NCBI RefSeq assembly: GCF_027579695.1
Contig: NC_083577.1
Coordinates: 52,945,283 to 53,009,282, forward strand
DNA length: 64,000 nt
Direction: 5' to 3'
Origin: Neoarius graeffei
Lineage: Eukaryota > Chordata > Actinopteri > Siluriformes > Ariidae
Made by a program: the position numbers and the translations under genes. Positions 43,495-53,996 of this stretch are shown here, one piece after another. A model generated the notes under the pieces. The model did no database searches. It saw only the letters and a program-made list of their open reading frames with translations, and was not told the DNA's origin. Every line of letters begins with the position of its first letter. Position 1 is the stretch's first letter.

Positions 43495-44574
43495 CAGACC
43501 CTCCAGGATTTCATGATGTTGTGATTTGCAACTTCAACGCAAATTCAACCAATCCCTGTGAATTCAGGGTGGTGTTGCAATTATATCCAATCACCGCAAT
43601 TTTCCTGCAAATTTGACCAGTCGTTGGTGTTGTCTTGAGGTGACGTCGACAAGCTACTTTCTGCCTTACTTCCGTGTATACATTCAAGAGAAGCAGCATG
43701 TGCGCAGTGTTGCCAGATTGGGTGGTTTCCCGCCCAATTGGGCGATTTTAAGTGCATTTTGGTGGGTTTTGAACATATTTTGGGCTGGAAAACGTCAGCA
43801 GTATCTGGCAACACTGCATGTGCGAGTCAGTGTTTACCGTATATAGGCTTAAATTCTGTTACTGAAAGTGTGTTATGTTTACAGTGAAGCACTGTGTGCA
43901 CTTTACATTATTTTTTTACTTAATACAAGAAATTAATGGATGCCAACATTTTTGCCAAAATGGTATTTTATTTTCCAATGTTTAGGCAGCTTCAGCATCA
44001 TACTGTGAGATTCTGTTCAAATTGTTTTTTTTTCTTCTATGAAGCCTGAGCCATTTATTTTATTAGTTTATAATTATTGTTTAATTTAGTCTTCAGGAGA
44101 GACTGCCTGCACACAGTACTAGTATTAATAGTTTTTTTTTCTTAAATGAAAGCTGAGGCATTTATATTATTTTAAGGTAACTTCATGTTGTGCTGTGAGG
44201 TTCTATGCACTTTAACTTTTGAACCAACAGGTGCATTTGGATAAGTAAAGGCTATTTTTCTGCATTTTTGTAGTCCTGGTAATCTTTTATACTGGTAAAG
44301 TTGTTTATAGGACCATTTCTCAGTGTCTGTTTTTTTTAATCAATAGTTTTTCAGTAATAACTTAATATTTAATATATCACTCAATTTTAATCACAAAAAG
44401 AGAAAATCGCAACAATTTCTCGCAACTTTCACTTCCTCCCGCAATGTAATCACAACAAAAACCTAAAAAACACCGCAACTTTCATCGCAATTTTTTTGAA
44501 AACCCCCCCCGCAACATCAGACATTTTAGCCCGCAACAATCACAAAAAAGGCCCGCGAAATCCTGGGGGGACTG
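43495..44574. mobile_element. Unclassified CAG..CTG element with 6-bp duplication (copy B)
   Basis: The ends CAGACCCTCCAGGATTTC and GAAATCCTGGGGGGACTG are inverted repeats. GTATAT flanks both sides (43489-43494 and 44575-44580). It is homologous to 13631-15001 but lacks that copy's Helitron-like insertion, and it has its own insertion of the 112-bp hAT MITE at another place. No coding potential is seen. Confidence 0.78.
43705..43816. mobile_element. 112-bp hAT MITE (second copy)
   Basis: CAGTGTTGCCAGATT and ATCTGGCAACACTG are its inverted ends. An 8-bp duplication CATGTGCG flanks it (43697-43704 and 43817-43824). Copy A of the host element has this site uninterrupted. Confidence 0.92.
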
Positions 44575-44829
44575 GTATATTCTTTCCCAAATAACTGCCT
44601 TTTAGTATAAAGGCCTTTAAACACCGGATACAATACAACATTGCGATGTGAAAATGTGGAATAATCCTGTGTGAAATCTTTGCACACAGGGTATGAACAC
44701 GGAGTCCGAAGCAAATTTTTTAATATTTCATATTCTATTTCATGCTGGTTTAGTGCTGCCATTGTCAGTAGTGTCCTAAGTGAATGATGGGTTCACTAGT
44801 AGTGATGTAGACACAATAAATAGACATGT

Positions 44830-45175
44830 TCTCAAGAAAGAGAGAGTTTTGGATACACTCATTGTTGGAACAGAGATGACAACAGGGATAGTTTCATAAT
44901 CTCGTTCAAGAGTTGGAGCTGTACCATGATGGGCTCAGCCAATATTTTAGGATGACTGTGGCAGACTTCGAAGCTTTCTTGTGAATCCTGACTCCTTACC
45001 TGAGGAGACTACATACAAACGACAGAGAGCTTGTTGATCCTGAACAGCACCTGGCAGTGTGTAACAGGATGTTGGGTAACAAGATTAACAAGCTTCTCAC
45101 GCATTTTGCCGGCTTTTTCTGCTTTCCGTTCTATTGTGTGACATCAATGGAACCGAATGGAGCCTTCATTTAATC
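44830..45175 (+). pseudogene. Harbinger (HARBI1-like) transposase N-terminal remnant
   Basis: Across frame breaks the DNA reads like the region before the catalytic core of Harbinger transposases: a YFRMTVADFEAF-like stretch (SQYFRMTVADFEAF), ILTPYLRRLHTNDRELVDPE, then QHLAVC. The stop after ADFEAFL and the change of frame upstream show decay. No DDE motifs or termini are visible. Flanking DNA to 45630 shows no other feature. Confidence 0.6.
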
Positions 45176-45968
45176 AGGTCAGGTAATTATTTTAACATGC
45201 AATATTTTGCTACAAACAAAGTGGATCAGAATTTATTTTTCTTCATACTGAATTTCATTCTTGGTGTGTAAAGACTAATAAGAACACGTGTATTTAATGA
45301 CCTGGTCTTGGTGTGCCTAATACTTCAATCATATGTGACGACTAAGAGTGTTTCATCACACAGTTCAAAAGCAAACCTTCACCACTGAACCCAAGCAGTA
45401 TGAATATTATGGCTGGCTAAATAATTAGTTTTGGCAGTTTTCTGTTTTTCTGAAGATAGCAGCACATAAATCACTCTGGGTGAAAAATGATGTTGATAAA
45501 TGCTCTCTGTGTATGTGCCATTCAATGTGCACAACATGAGACACCAATGATCTTTATTTGTATGTTTCATTATTCATTTGGTTGTTCAGTAATAGTAAAT
45601 TTAACGTGAGTAAATAATATATTAAATATATGTTTATATCAGAGGTGGATAGCAATTAAGTACATTTACTTGTACTGTACTTAAGTACACTTTTTGAGAA
45701 TCTGTACTTTACTTGAGTATTAATTTTTTTTGGAAATTTATGACTTTAACTTCACTACATTTGGAAGACAAATATCGTACTTTTCACTCCACTACATTTC
45801 TGTCAAGGTCCTCGTTACTCATTACTATGAAGCAGCTTTGAAAGTGGATGTTTTTTCTTTTCTTTTCTAAAACATGATTGGTTTTTTCACAGGTGACACT
45901 GAGACAGCCGATCAGTAATCACCTATCAGGGTCACGTCTCATCCATAGACTGGATAAAATCAGGATCA

Positions 45969-46184
45969 ATGATTTCTCCGCAGCATTATTTAACACGATC
46001 AGTTGATGGCAGAATGGAAGGAGGCAGTACTTCTGGGGAATGCATGCATCCATGGCTTTACCTGGAACCCATTTTTCAGTTTTCTGAAAGGAATAAAGAG
46101 TCGTTTCGTTTTAATTGTTTGCCTGAAATGGAGCACATCACAGCCTACAAAAACTCGCTGTCCAACCTACGGAAGCATATTGAG
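45969..46184 (+). pseudogene. BED zinc-finger exon of a hAT-type transposase
   Basis: The frame includes CMHPWLYLEPIFQFSERNKE, FRFNCLPEME, and AYKNSLSNLRKHIE, ending GAG before GTCTGT, a good splice donor. This layout (aromatic-rich start, Cys pair, then NLRKH) is the BED finger of a hAT transposase family in vertebrates. Relatives have C-x2-C; here only the first Cys is present, the second position being Glu, so zinc binding is probably lost. No downstream catalytic exon was recognised on this strand. Confidence 0.6.
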
Positions 46185-46943
46185 GTCTGTAAACGTTTTA
46201 TTCCAAGAGAAAGCTTGTAATGAAGTTGCCTGTGCTTTAGAGCTAGCGATAACATTGCAATAGATATGCAGTCTGGTTAGTCAAATTACTTTCTATGGAT
46301 TTGCCCACCAAGTTGCCATAGCCTTGTCCATGGTTAACGTTAACACATAGTAACTTGGACACTGTTAGTTAGCATGTAAAAATGGAGTTACGCTAACATG
46401 AATAACGTTAACTTATCTGAAGTGCTTTCCGAAATGTTTTAGCATAATCTTGACAAATAAATAAAATGTAGAAATCCTTCTTTTCTAGTAACGTTAGCTA
46501 CCCAATATGATTTCGAGTTTGAAAATATTTTGCTAGCATATCAGGTGGAGGTTCACGGACTAGCTAGCTTAATATTAAACCACCATGATTCCACAGTCAG
46601 ATTCATATGTGCATGAATGCATACACTTGCACATGCGTGCACATGAGACCTGTGAGATGGACAGTATTGTACGAATCAGTCTCAACAAATTGCTGGAATT
46701 TTTTGTTTTGATGTCAGATAATGGTCTTGCACTTTTTTTTTTTTTTTTTGTCTTGCTTAAACAGTGTTGCTGTTGGCAGTTATTAAGCTCGAGGTGTGGA
46801 CCTGGGTTTTAATCAGGTTGGATTGTCCTTTTAATTTTCTGAGCAAGCTGCATTTACAGCTATTCCACTGTCTTCCTGATTAACATACACATGCATGTGT
46901 GCACACACTGCCAGAGCTGGGTCAGAACACTACCATGCTGCTT

Positions 46944-46944
46944 T

Positions 46945-46975
<31 letters not shown>

Positions 46976-46977
46976 GG
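46944..46977. repeat. (GT)n followed by a 19-base G run
   Basis: The run of G at 46959-46977 could form quadruplex structures; it lies inside the 3.2-kb transposon. Confidence 0.9.
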
Positions 46978-47935
46978 AGTGTTACAATTTAAAAAAAAAG
47001 GGTATTTTTCAGTTCAGTTGTGTTTCATTTTGTAACATTCGACCAGGCGTTTATTCTACAGGTTCTACAAGTTAGTTAGTAAATCCAGTTGGTTGCTTCA
47101 GAGGCATTAGGTTTTGTAAGCATTGTGGCAATATTACAACAATGCATTGACAGAAACTGTACTTTTAATACTTAAAGAAGATACGCAAAGCCTTTATTTT
47201 TAAATAAATTTCTGAGTGGATAGTATCTCCATCCTTGACTCTTATATGCTGCATAAATGGGAATAAAAATGTATATATTTTTGAGAGTTAAAATCGACTG
47301 CAAAGTTGGCATTCAAGCTGCCCCGCTGAGCCAGCCAGCCCTGAGTGCATGACATCACAGCGGGAACCGGTTTTAAGGCCGAGGCCTTTTACAGCTATAG
47401 ACCAAAGTCATATAAATAAAAATGTATGGTGAAAGTAAGAAATACCATTACTGACTTGCTCACCTAAGACTTATTTGACTTCATTGATTGTGGGTTGACT
47501 CTCATTAAAACAGGATAGGCGTTATAACTTATGCAACATACATGTACATGCATGCATTTTCACTGATAAAACGTAAAAGGCTAATTAAATAATCAGATGA
47601 ACTGAGACAATCACATTCTGAAGCAAATTAAATAATCTTATACCGGTAACTTAAATACACAATACAAGTTAGATGTATTAATCTAAATGCAGGTAAACGG
47701 TTTTTTTTATCCAAAAAGTCGGAGCTTACCCGTCCGTGTTCTCGCTTCTTGAGGGCCGATTGTTTTTGAAACAATCTGACTTTCAGTTGTTTGTTCAGTT
47801 CTCCGTTCATTCACTTCTTCCACGTAAGGGCGAGATGGCAGCAATATCCAGTTTAGAAATCAGACGGCTGGTCCACTCATTCACTTTTCTTCATACTGTG
47901 TACTCCGCCATTACTGCTCGGCTCAGGCAATTACT

Positions 47936-48033
47936 AAAACCCGGGACGGAACGGGATGTCACCGGTTTTAGCAACAGCTGCAGGGAGGTCACTGCCCGAG
48001 TGATATGTCCCGTCCTGTTCCATCCTGGGTTTT
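47936..48033. repeat. Foldback with GGGACGGAACGGGA-type arms
   Basis: AAAACCCGGGACGGAACGGG at the left pairs imperfectly with CCCGTCCTGTTCCATCCTGG and GTTTT at the right. It lies just beyond the 3' side of the THAP exon and may be a regulatory or terminal part of a nested element. Confidence 0.5.
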
Positions 48034-48049
48034 ACCAACAACCCTCAGC

Positions 48050-48403
48050 TTACTCTGGGAAGACTGGTGCAACTGAACTCACTTTCCTTTTAAAAAAGTA
48101 AACAAATAAAATAAAATAAATCCTTTTCTTGTATTTTTCTTTTTCTTTAATTACTGGTACTGCACCCTCTTTCAATACGGGCTTATAGCCAATGCTCCTC
48201 AACAGATCAGAGATTTCGTATGAGTCTTCAGTAAAATGTGCAGAGCAGAGGAGAGACCACTTTGTAGGCGCCCAACGTGCCCGTGAACTTCTTGCAAAAC
48301 ACGTCCAAATCTTTGCAGTTTGAACATTCTTGGGCCATGAGTGCAACATAAATCCAGCTTCTGTCATGTTGCTGCACCGGCCAAAAACACATCTATGTGG
48401 CAT
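48050..48403 (-). pseudogene. THAP-domain exon
   Basis: Reading leftwards from 48403: MPHRCVFGRCSN gives Cys5 and Cys10, KIWTCF holds the conserved Trp33, and WSLLCSAHF gives Cys53 and His56, completing the C2CH zinc site. KEGAVPVI matches the closing AVPTI motif near residue 80-85. The domain is complete, with all four zinc ligands. THAP fingers bind DNA and occur in P, Kolobok and ISL2EU transposases and in host THAP proteins. After the domain the frame turns lysine- and then phenylalanine-rich, likely read-through into an intron; GAAAGTGAGT near 48085 could be the donor. No catalytic exon follows inside the element. Confidence 0.7.
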
Positions 48404-48827
48404 GGCGATAAATTAGCTCAAAATGGAGGATCAGAGTTGCAGTCACCTCTGTGTTTTAGTATGATGGAAATGGCGATGAGACCGATAGACTTCCTGCCGT
48501 GACGTTACAGACGTCAAGGTCATTCACTCAGACCGCTACCTATATAAATCACTTTAATTGTAAAAAGTACTATATTAGATCTATTGTTAACACTTAAAAC
48601 TATTCCTGTGCCATTCGTGAGGTCTGAAGGCATTTATAAATGAAAGTGAGGCCATGGTTCTGTGTATATGCTTTAAGTATTTTTAAAAGCAAGTACTTCG
48701 GTACTTTAACTGAAGTAAAAATTCGACTGTACAACTTTCACTTGTATTGGAGTAGCATTGGACTAGTGGGATCTGTACTTTGACTTCAGTAATGAAGTTG
48801 GGTACTTTGTCAACCTCTGGTTTATAT

Positions 48828-50065
48828 GTAGCTGAATTGGAAAACTTTGTTCTATTTAACTGAACATGGTCATCTGGGTCACTTTCTGACCTTCGTTTCA
48901 CTCTTCAGATTCTGTCAGATTCACAGCTCACTTCAGGCGTGTGTGTCAGGTCACATGGTTGTTGTTCAGTCAATAAGGGAAACAGTAGTGTTATGTTTTA
49001 TGCACTCTTTGCTCAACTGCGAGTTCTCTAGAATCGTAACTGAGAAACAAACCAAGATCGTAATGTTAATACAGTATGATTTTTATGCAGTGCTACTCAT
49101 GGGCCAAAATCTTTGGAGCTTTGTTTATGAAAAGCAATGTGGAACCAGTAGCCAGTGTAAAGTTACAGTATGTTACACATGACAGCAGTCTTAATTTAGA
49201 GGTTATAAATCTAATTTAGAGAGTATAACATCATGAATGAACTATTTGGTTTGCATCATATGGGCATGCTTATCTGGGAAATAGAGATGTTCTAACAATT
49301 TTAATAATATGGATCCTAAGATCAGGATACCTGCGGTTCTGTTCCAGCATTTTTCAGCATCGAAGTAGAAACAAAGACAATGGCATTTAACTAATTTATT
49401 TATACATTTGTATTGCCTACTTCAGCCTAGCAATGATGTAGTAGCAGTATTTGACTATGTGGCCTTTAAATTCCTTTTTGGACTCCTTTTATGTCACTGT
49501 TCATTTTTCCAGCAGTGCAGTAGCTGCATCTCAATATTCGAAACTGAGGAAGGAGCACCGCAGCTGATGTGGAACAGCAGTTCTCCCTTTTCCATTAGTA
49601 AACATCACTCTCTCTTTCCCTCTCCCCATGATCCACTTTGCCTCTGATTAAAGCATTCGCTCAAATCTCAGGGCTCTGCCCTCCAACTGAGATTTCTGTT
49701 CATTAATTAAAGCTTAATGCAATTAATTATCACCTAAATGAGAATCCAGAGCTTGTTTGTTAAAACTGAAATGCTGAAAGATTCATGCTAGTTTAATGAC
49801 ACTTTATTTGATACCAAAGAGTTTCATAAAAGGAAAACAGGTATAAAGGGTTTTTTTTCCTAATGTTTTTTGAAGTCTTTTTAGGATTAGTTTGTTCTTC
49901 CACAGCCTTCTCTTCCTATTTTGGATAAGTTAAACAAACTCTCAGTGTCTTTCTGGATCACCCAACTATTACACATTGCATCAGTCCCTTTTTCTGCAGT
50001 CTTTATTTTTCTTCAGGTTTTGATTCACATTTTTTCTTAATAATCAAGAGAATAATAAAAGAATA
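48828..50065. other. Unique intronic DNA with candidate regulatory element
   Basis: No gene. Bases 49500-49770 are repeat-free and carry TTTCCATTAG, CTGATTAAAGC, TCATTAATTAAAGC and GCAATTAATTATCACC, a dense cluster of homeodomain-core sites as in conserved enhancers. Confidence 0.4.
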
Positions 50066-50587
50066 CAGGGTGTTTCAAAAAATATGATATTATTTGAGAC
50101 GTAAATATCCCAGAAACTGCATAGTCTAGGCAAATATACTGAACAGGCTTAATGTTAAGCAGTATAAAATTTATTCTTCAAAATTTGAATGAGAAATTCA
50201 AAGGTATGTACATTCCATGAACGATTTCACAAATTTTCAACATGCACGCCGCCTGAGACACGGCACACGTCAAGTCGGTAGTCCAGCTCCTGCCAAACAC
50301 GCTGCAGCATGTCTTTGGTAACGGTCTTTTCTGGTAACAGTGCATTTTTAGAGAATTCTCTAAATTCACAGTCTCGTTCGACTGTGTTCAAGCATACTCT
50401 AATACACAAAATGCCTTTTCTTTTCCAGTCAATGGCATTTCTATACCTAAAAAGATAAAAACCAAAAACATTAAACATAAAATTTTGACCTGTTTCCACA
50501 CATGCTGTTAAAATTTGAGGTCACTTGAATGAGAATTGGCAAAGTTATTAGATTGTGAAATGATATAAAATTTTTTGAAACAGCCTG
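50066..50587 (-). mobile_element. Deletion derivative of an IS630/mariner-type transposon
   Basis: CAGGGTGTTTCAAAAAATAT and (reverse complement) CAGGCTGTTTCAAAAAATTT are inverted ends flanked by TA. The minus strand keeps the transposase C-terminus, MLQRVWQELDYRLDVCRVSG, then GVHVENL. This matches the end of mariner-like transposases common in arthropods and some fish. The catalytic core is deleted; the upstream frame (about 60 codons) is not recognisable. Confidence 0.7.
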
Positions 50588-50970
50588 TATTATATTTTAC
50601 CTACACACAAAAACAATCCTTTGTTATATCTTATACCTTTAGCACACTTGCCATCTGGCATGCATTACTTATCCGATAAACACACACCTGTCCTTATTTT
50701 CTCCATCACAGCTCAGCTGTGGAGTGTGAAGCAGTGTGATTCCAACCTAACATCAAAGATTACACCCATCAGCAAACACCTCACTGAGAAATGACAGCAC
50801 AGACATCAGTATTGAAGTCCATGCAGTAGTAAGGATATAGTAGGTGCATGTATCTTCACATAAAATAACACACACTGATGTAGTGGATCAAAATGTAATT
50901 TACCTGCATTACATCTTATTTCAGACTGATGGGTAATGGCTTATCAGTGTTTAAATGATTTATATTAGTT
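50588..50970. other. Intronic DNA, nothing recognised
   Basis: No gene or repeat found. Confidence 0.4.
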
Positions 50971-50983
50971 AATACACTGGGAG

Positions 50984-51352
50984 GGGCGGCACGGTGGTGT
51001 AGTGGTTAGTGCTGTCGCCTCACAGCAAGAAGGTCCGGGTTCGAGCCCCGTGGCCGGCGAGGGCCTTTCTGTGTGGAGTTTGCGTGTTCTCCCCGTGTCC
51101 GCGTGGGTTTCCTCCGGGTGCTCCGGTTTCCCCCACAGTCCAAAGACATGCAGGTTAGGTTAACTGGTGACTCTAAATTGACCGTAGGTGTGAATGTGAG
51201 TGTGAATGGTTGTCTGTGTGTCAGCCCTGTGATGACCTGGCGACTTGTCCTGGGTGTACCCCGCCTTTCGCCCGTAGTCAGCTGGGATAGACTCCAGCTT
51301 GCCTGCGACTCTGTAGAACAGGATAAAGCGGCTACAGATAATGAGATGAGAT
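50984..51352 (+). repeat. V-SINE, full length, young-looking
   Basis: Intact head with GGTTCGAGCCCCGTGGCC, body and tail ending GATGAGAT. A perfect 13-bp duplication AATACACTGGGAG flanks it (50971-50983 and 51353-51365). Its sequence is close to the apparent consensus of the copies here. Confidence 0.95.
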
Positions 51353-51365
51353 AATACACTGGGAG

Positions 51366-51759
51366 TTTTTTTTTCTTTGTTTTTTTTTTTACTCAATATT
51401 GCCACTATAAAAAATCTGTAAGGCTCTGAAAGATTTTTTGCAGTATGTGAATCTTTATTTTATGCAGAACAATTCAGCACAGATGGAGTCTCTGGGGTTC
51501 ATTTACAACTTGCTGCTGGCTTCCCCTTCCCCTGTATATGCTTAATATTTTTAACTGACTCAATACATGCATCAAGGGCAAATCCATTGCCATAAAACTT
51601 TATGCAATGCAGATCTGAGCTGCTTTGTAACTGCACGCCAGAGGCAGTGACACTGTCTAACAGCATGTGGCAAATAACCATTTGTGGATGAACCTGTGAC
51701 AAAACTGTTGTACAGCGGAAATATCTACAGTAGCTTGTTCGAACCTGCTCTTGCATTTG
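51366..51759. other. Intronic DNA, nothing recognised
   Basis: Poly-T runs at the start, otherwise no feature. Confidence 0.4.
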
Positions 51760-52090
51760 CAAGTTATAACCATCCTATCATTTGGAATATTTAACACTCG
51801 CAGATTACCCAGCGTTGCCCAGGTTTTGCAAAATTCTGGGTTGCCCCCAGACTTCCATGTCAAATTTGGTGAAGATCCGTCAAGAAATGATGTTAACCCA
51901 AGACAAACAAAAATCCAAACATCCACCACCCAGGGGCCCACCGGGGACCCCCTGGGGCTCATACATGAATTTTGTTTATATCTGCAAAATTTCGGGTGAT
52001 CCCCGAACCTACTTGCCAAATTTGGTGGAAATCTGTCGAGAAATGATGTTAGCTTAAGACAAACAAACAAACTTTGCTGCTTATTATATT
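51760..52090. repeat. Unclassified interspersed repeat with internal duplication
   Basis: Two similar blocks follow each other: AAATTTGGTGAAGATCCGTC with AAGAAATGATGTTA (about 51864), and AAATTTGGTGGAAATCTGTC with GAGAAATGATGTTA (about 52018). Each is followed by AAGACAAACAAA. Repeats of this style, ending in an ACAAAC track, are widespread in fish and invertebrates and may be Helitron-related. Confidence 0.45.
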
Positions 52091-52102
52091 GATATATAAT
52101 AT

Positions 52103-52322
52103 ATGCTCGGCGCGGCACAGTGGTGTAGTAGCTAGCACTGTCGCCTCACAGCAAGAAGGTCCTGGGTTCGAGCCCAGTGGTCGGCGATGGCCTTCCTGTA
52201 TGGAGCTTGCATGTTCTCCCAGTGTCCGCGTGGGTTTCCTCCGGGTGCTCCGGTTTCCCCCACAGTCCAAAGACATGCAGGTTAGGTTAACTGGTGACTC
52301 TAAATTGACCGTAGGTGTGAGG
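52103..52322 (+). repeat. V-SINE, 3'-truncated
   Basis: Head and body are present up to GACCGTAGGTGTGAGG; the tail is missing. Confidence 0.85.
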
Positions 52323-52523
52323 TGTGAGGAAGGATATAGCAACTCAAATAATCACTCTTTACAATCGTGGTGAGCAGAAAAGCATTTCAGCATATAATAA
52401 CAGAAGACCACATTGGGTTCCACTCCTGCCAGCCAAGAACAGGGATCTTAGAATCAAGAACAAGTTCCTATTAAAGTAGCCAGTGAGTGTATGTCCCATA
52501 TTTTATTTAATAGTTTTGATGAC

Positions 52524-52903
52524 GGGTGGCACGGTGGTGTAGTGGTTAGCGCTGTCGCCTCACAGCAAGAAGGTCCTGGGTTCGAGCCCCGGGGCCGGCG
52601 AGGGCCTTTCTGTGTGGAGTTTGCATGTTCTCCCCGTGTCCGCGTGGGTTTCCTCTGGGTGCTCCGGTTTCCCCCACAGTCCAAAGACATGCAGGTTAGG
52701 TTAACTGGTGACTCTAAATTGACCGTAGGTGTGAATGTGAGTGTGAATGGTTGTTTGTCTCTATGTGTCAACCCTGCGATAACCTGGAGACTTGTCCAGG
52801 GTGTACCCCGCCTCTTGCCCATAGTCAGCTGGGATAGGCTCCAGCTTGCCTGCGACCCTGTAGAACAGGATAAGTGGCTAGAGATAATGGATGGATGGAT
52901 GGA
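52524..52903 (+). repeat. V-SINE, full length
   Basis: From GGGTGGCACGGTGGTG to a GGATGGATGG tail. The body has the GATAACCTGGAGACTTG variant. Confidence 0.92.
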
Positions 52904-53180
52904 AATCTTCCTGTGTAAAGTGTAAAACCCCAAAATAAATGTAATTCTTTACTAATGTACCCCTGCTCAGATAGATTGAGTGTAACGTTTGTTGCCTCAG
53001 CTACATACCTCAGCAGTATCTGTGATAAACTCCCTGGCATGCAGCTTGACCATGGGATATCGAGGTAAGAGCCCATTCATCTGTATTAGGTCATCACAAC
53101 AAAGAGAGAGAGAGTGAAAATACAAGGGTTTTAATGGATTTTGTTGGTTTTGTACAGTTTTCAGTTTCTCTGAACATGCA

Positions 53181-53398
53181 TGGGGCAGCACAGTGGTGTC
53201 GTGGTTAGCACTGTCGCCTCACATCAAGAAGGTTCTGGGTTCGAGCCCACTGGCCGACAGGGGCCTTTCTGTGCGGAGTTTGCATGTTCTCCCTGTGTCC
53301 GTGTGGGTTTCCTCCGGGTGCTCCGGTTTCCTCCACAGTCCAAAGACATGCAGATTAGGTTAACTGGCTACTCTAAATTGCCCTTAGGTGTGTATATG
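53181..53398 (+). repeat. V-SINE, 3'-truncated
   Basis: Head (GGGGCAGCACAGTGGTG) and body up to GCCCTTAGGTGTG; the tail is replaced by unrelated sequence. Confidence 0.85.
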
Positions 53399-53996
53399 CC
53401 ATCAGATGAGGGTTTGGGTCCCTCTGGTGTGCTCTAAACACCCAAGAGAATTCAGGGAAGCTAGCTGATAGCTTACTGGATCGCCGACCCTGAACTATGA
53501 GGCTGGCGACAGACAGACTGAACATGCATGTTTTGCTCCTCAGTATGTGCATTAATGCCAAAGGCTTACAGATGAGCCTGCACTGCTTCATTTTATTCTC
53601 TCTCTCTCTACTCAGCATAATTGCTGCTAGCTGCTCATGTTTGATTACTTTCCACTTAGGTACTTGGAGACAGACACACATTTGCGCTGGTTATGGAATA
53701 TGATCAATAATGGAGAGGTTAGAGCTACCCAGAGACTTGCTCCATGTTTATGCAGCCCTCCCGGTAGTGTGGATATTGGGACTGAGTGTTTATGCTATTT
53801 TCTCACAGTGTCATGCAGTTTCATTACAGCATCAGTGGTGGGGTGCAGTTTGAGCGGTCCACTATCACGATAAGAGGGCTATAGATTTTGTTGCTGGATT
53901 TTAGACTCTTTCTTAATTCAGCATTGGTTTACATGAGATTCTCTCATTTGTAAAGCACATTTTGTCCCGCAAACCTTATGTAACAAGTCTTATCTA
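53399..53996. other. Intronic DNA, nothing recognised
   Basis: No gene or repeat found. Confidence 0.4.

Larger units (their letters stand above)
45640..48819. mobile_element. 3.2-kb DNA transposon with 8-bp duplication, hAT-like
   Basis: The ends CAGAGGTGGATAG and (reverse complement) CAGAGGTTGACAAAG are short inverted repeats; subterminal parts on both sides are rich in AAGTAC and TACTTG motifs. A perfect 8-bp duplication GTTTATAT flanks it (45632-45639 and 48820-48827). CAG ends and an 8-bp duplication fit hAT, and P elements also make 8-bp duplications. Inside are a BED-finger exon on the + strand and a THAP-finger exon on the - strand. Confidence 0.75.

Noticed and set aside
47736..48101. 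121-codon + strand frame opposite the THAP exon
   Set aside because: It crosses a foldback and overlaps the end of the THAP frame on the other strand; composition and motifs do not suggest a protein.
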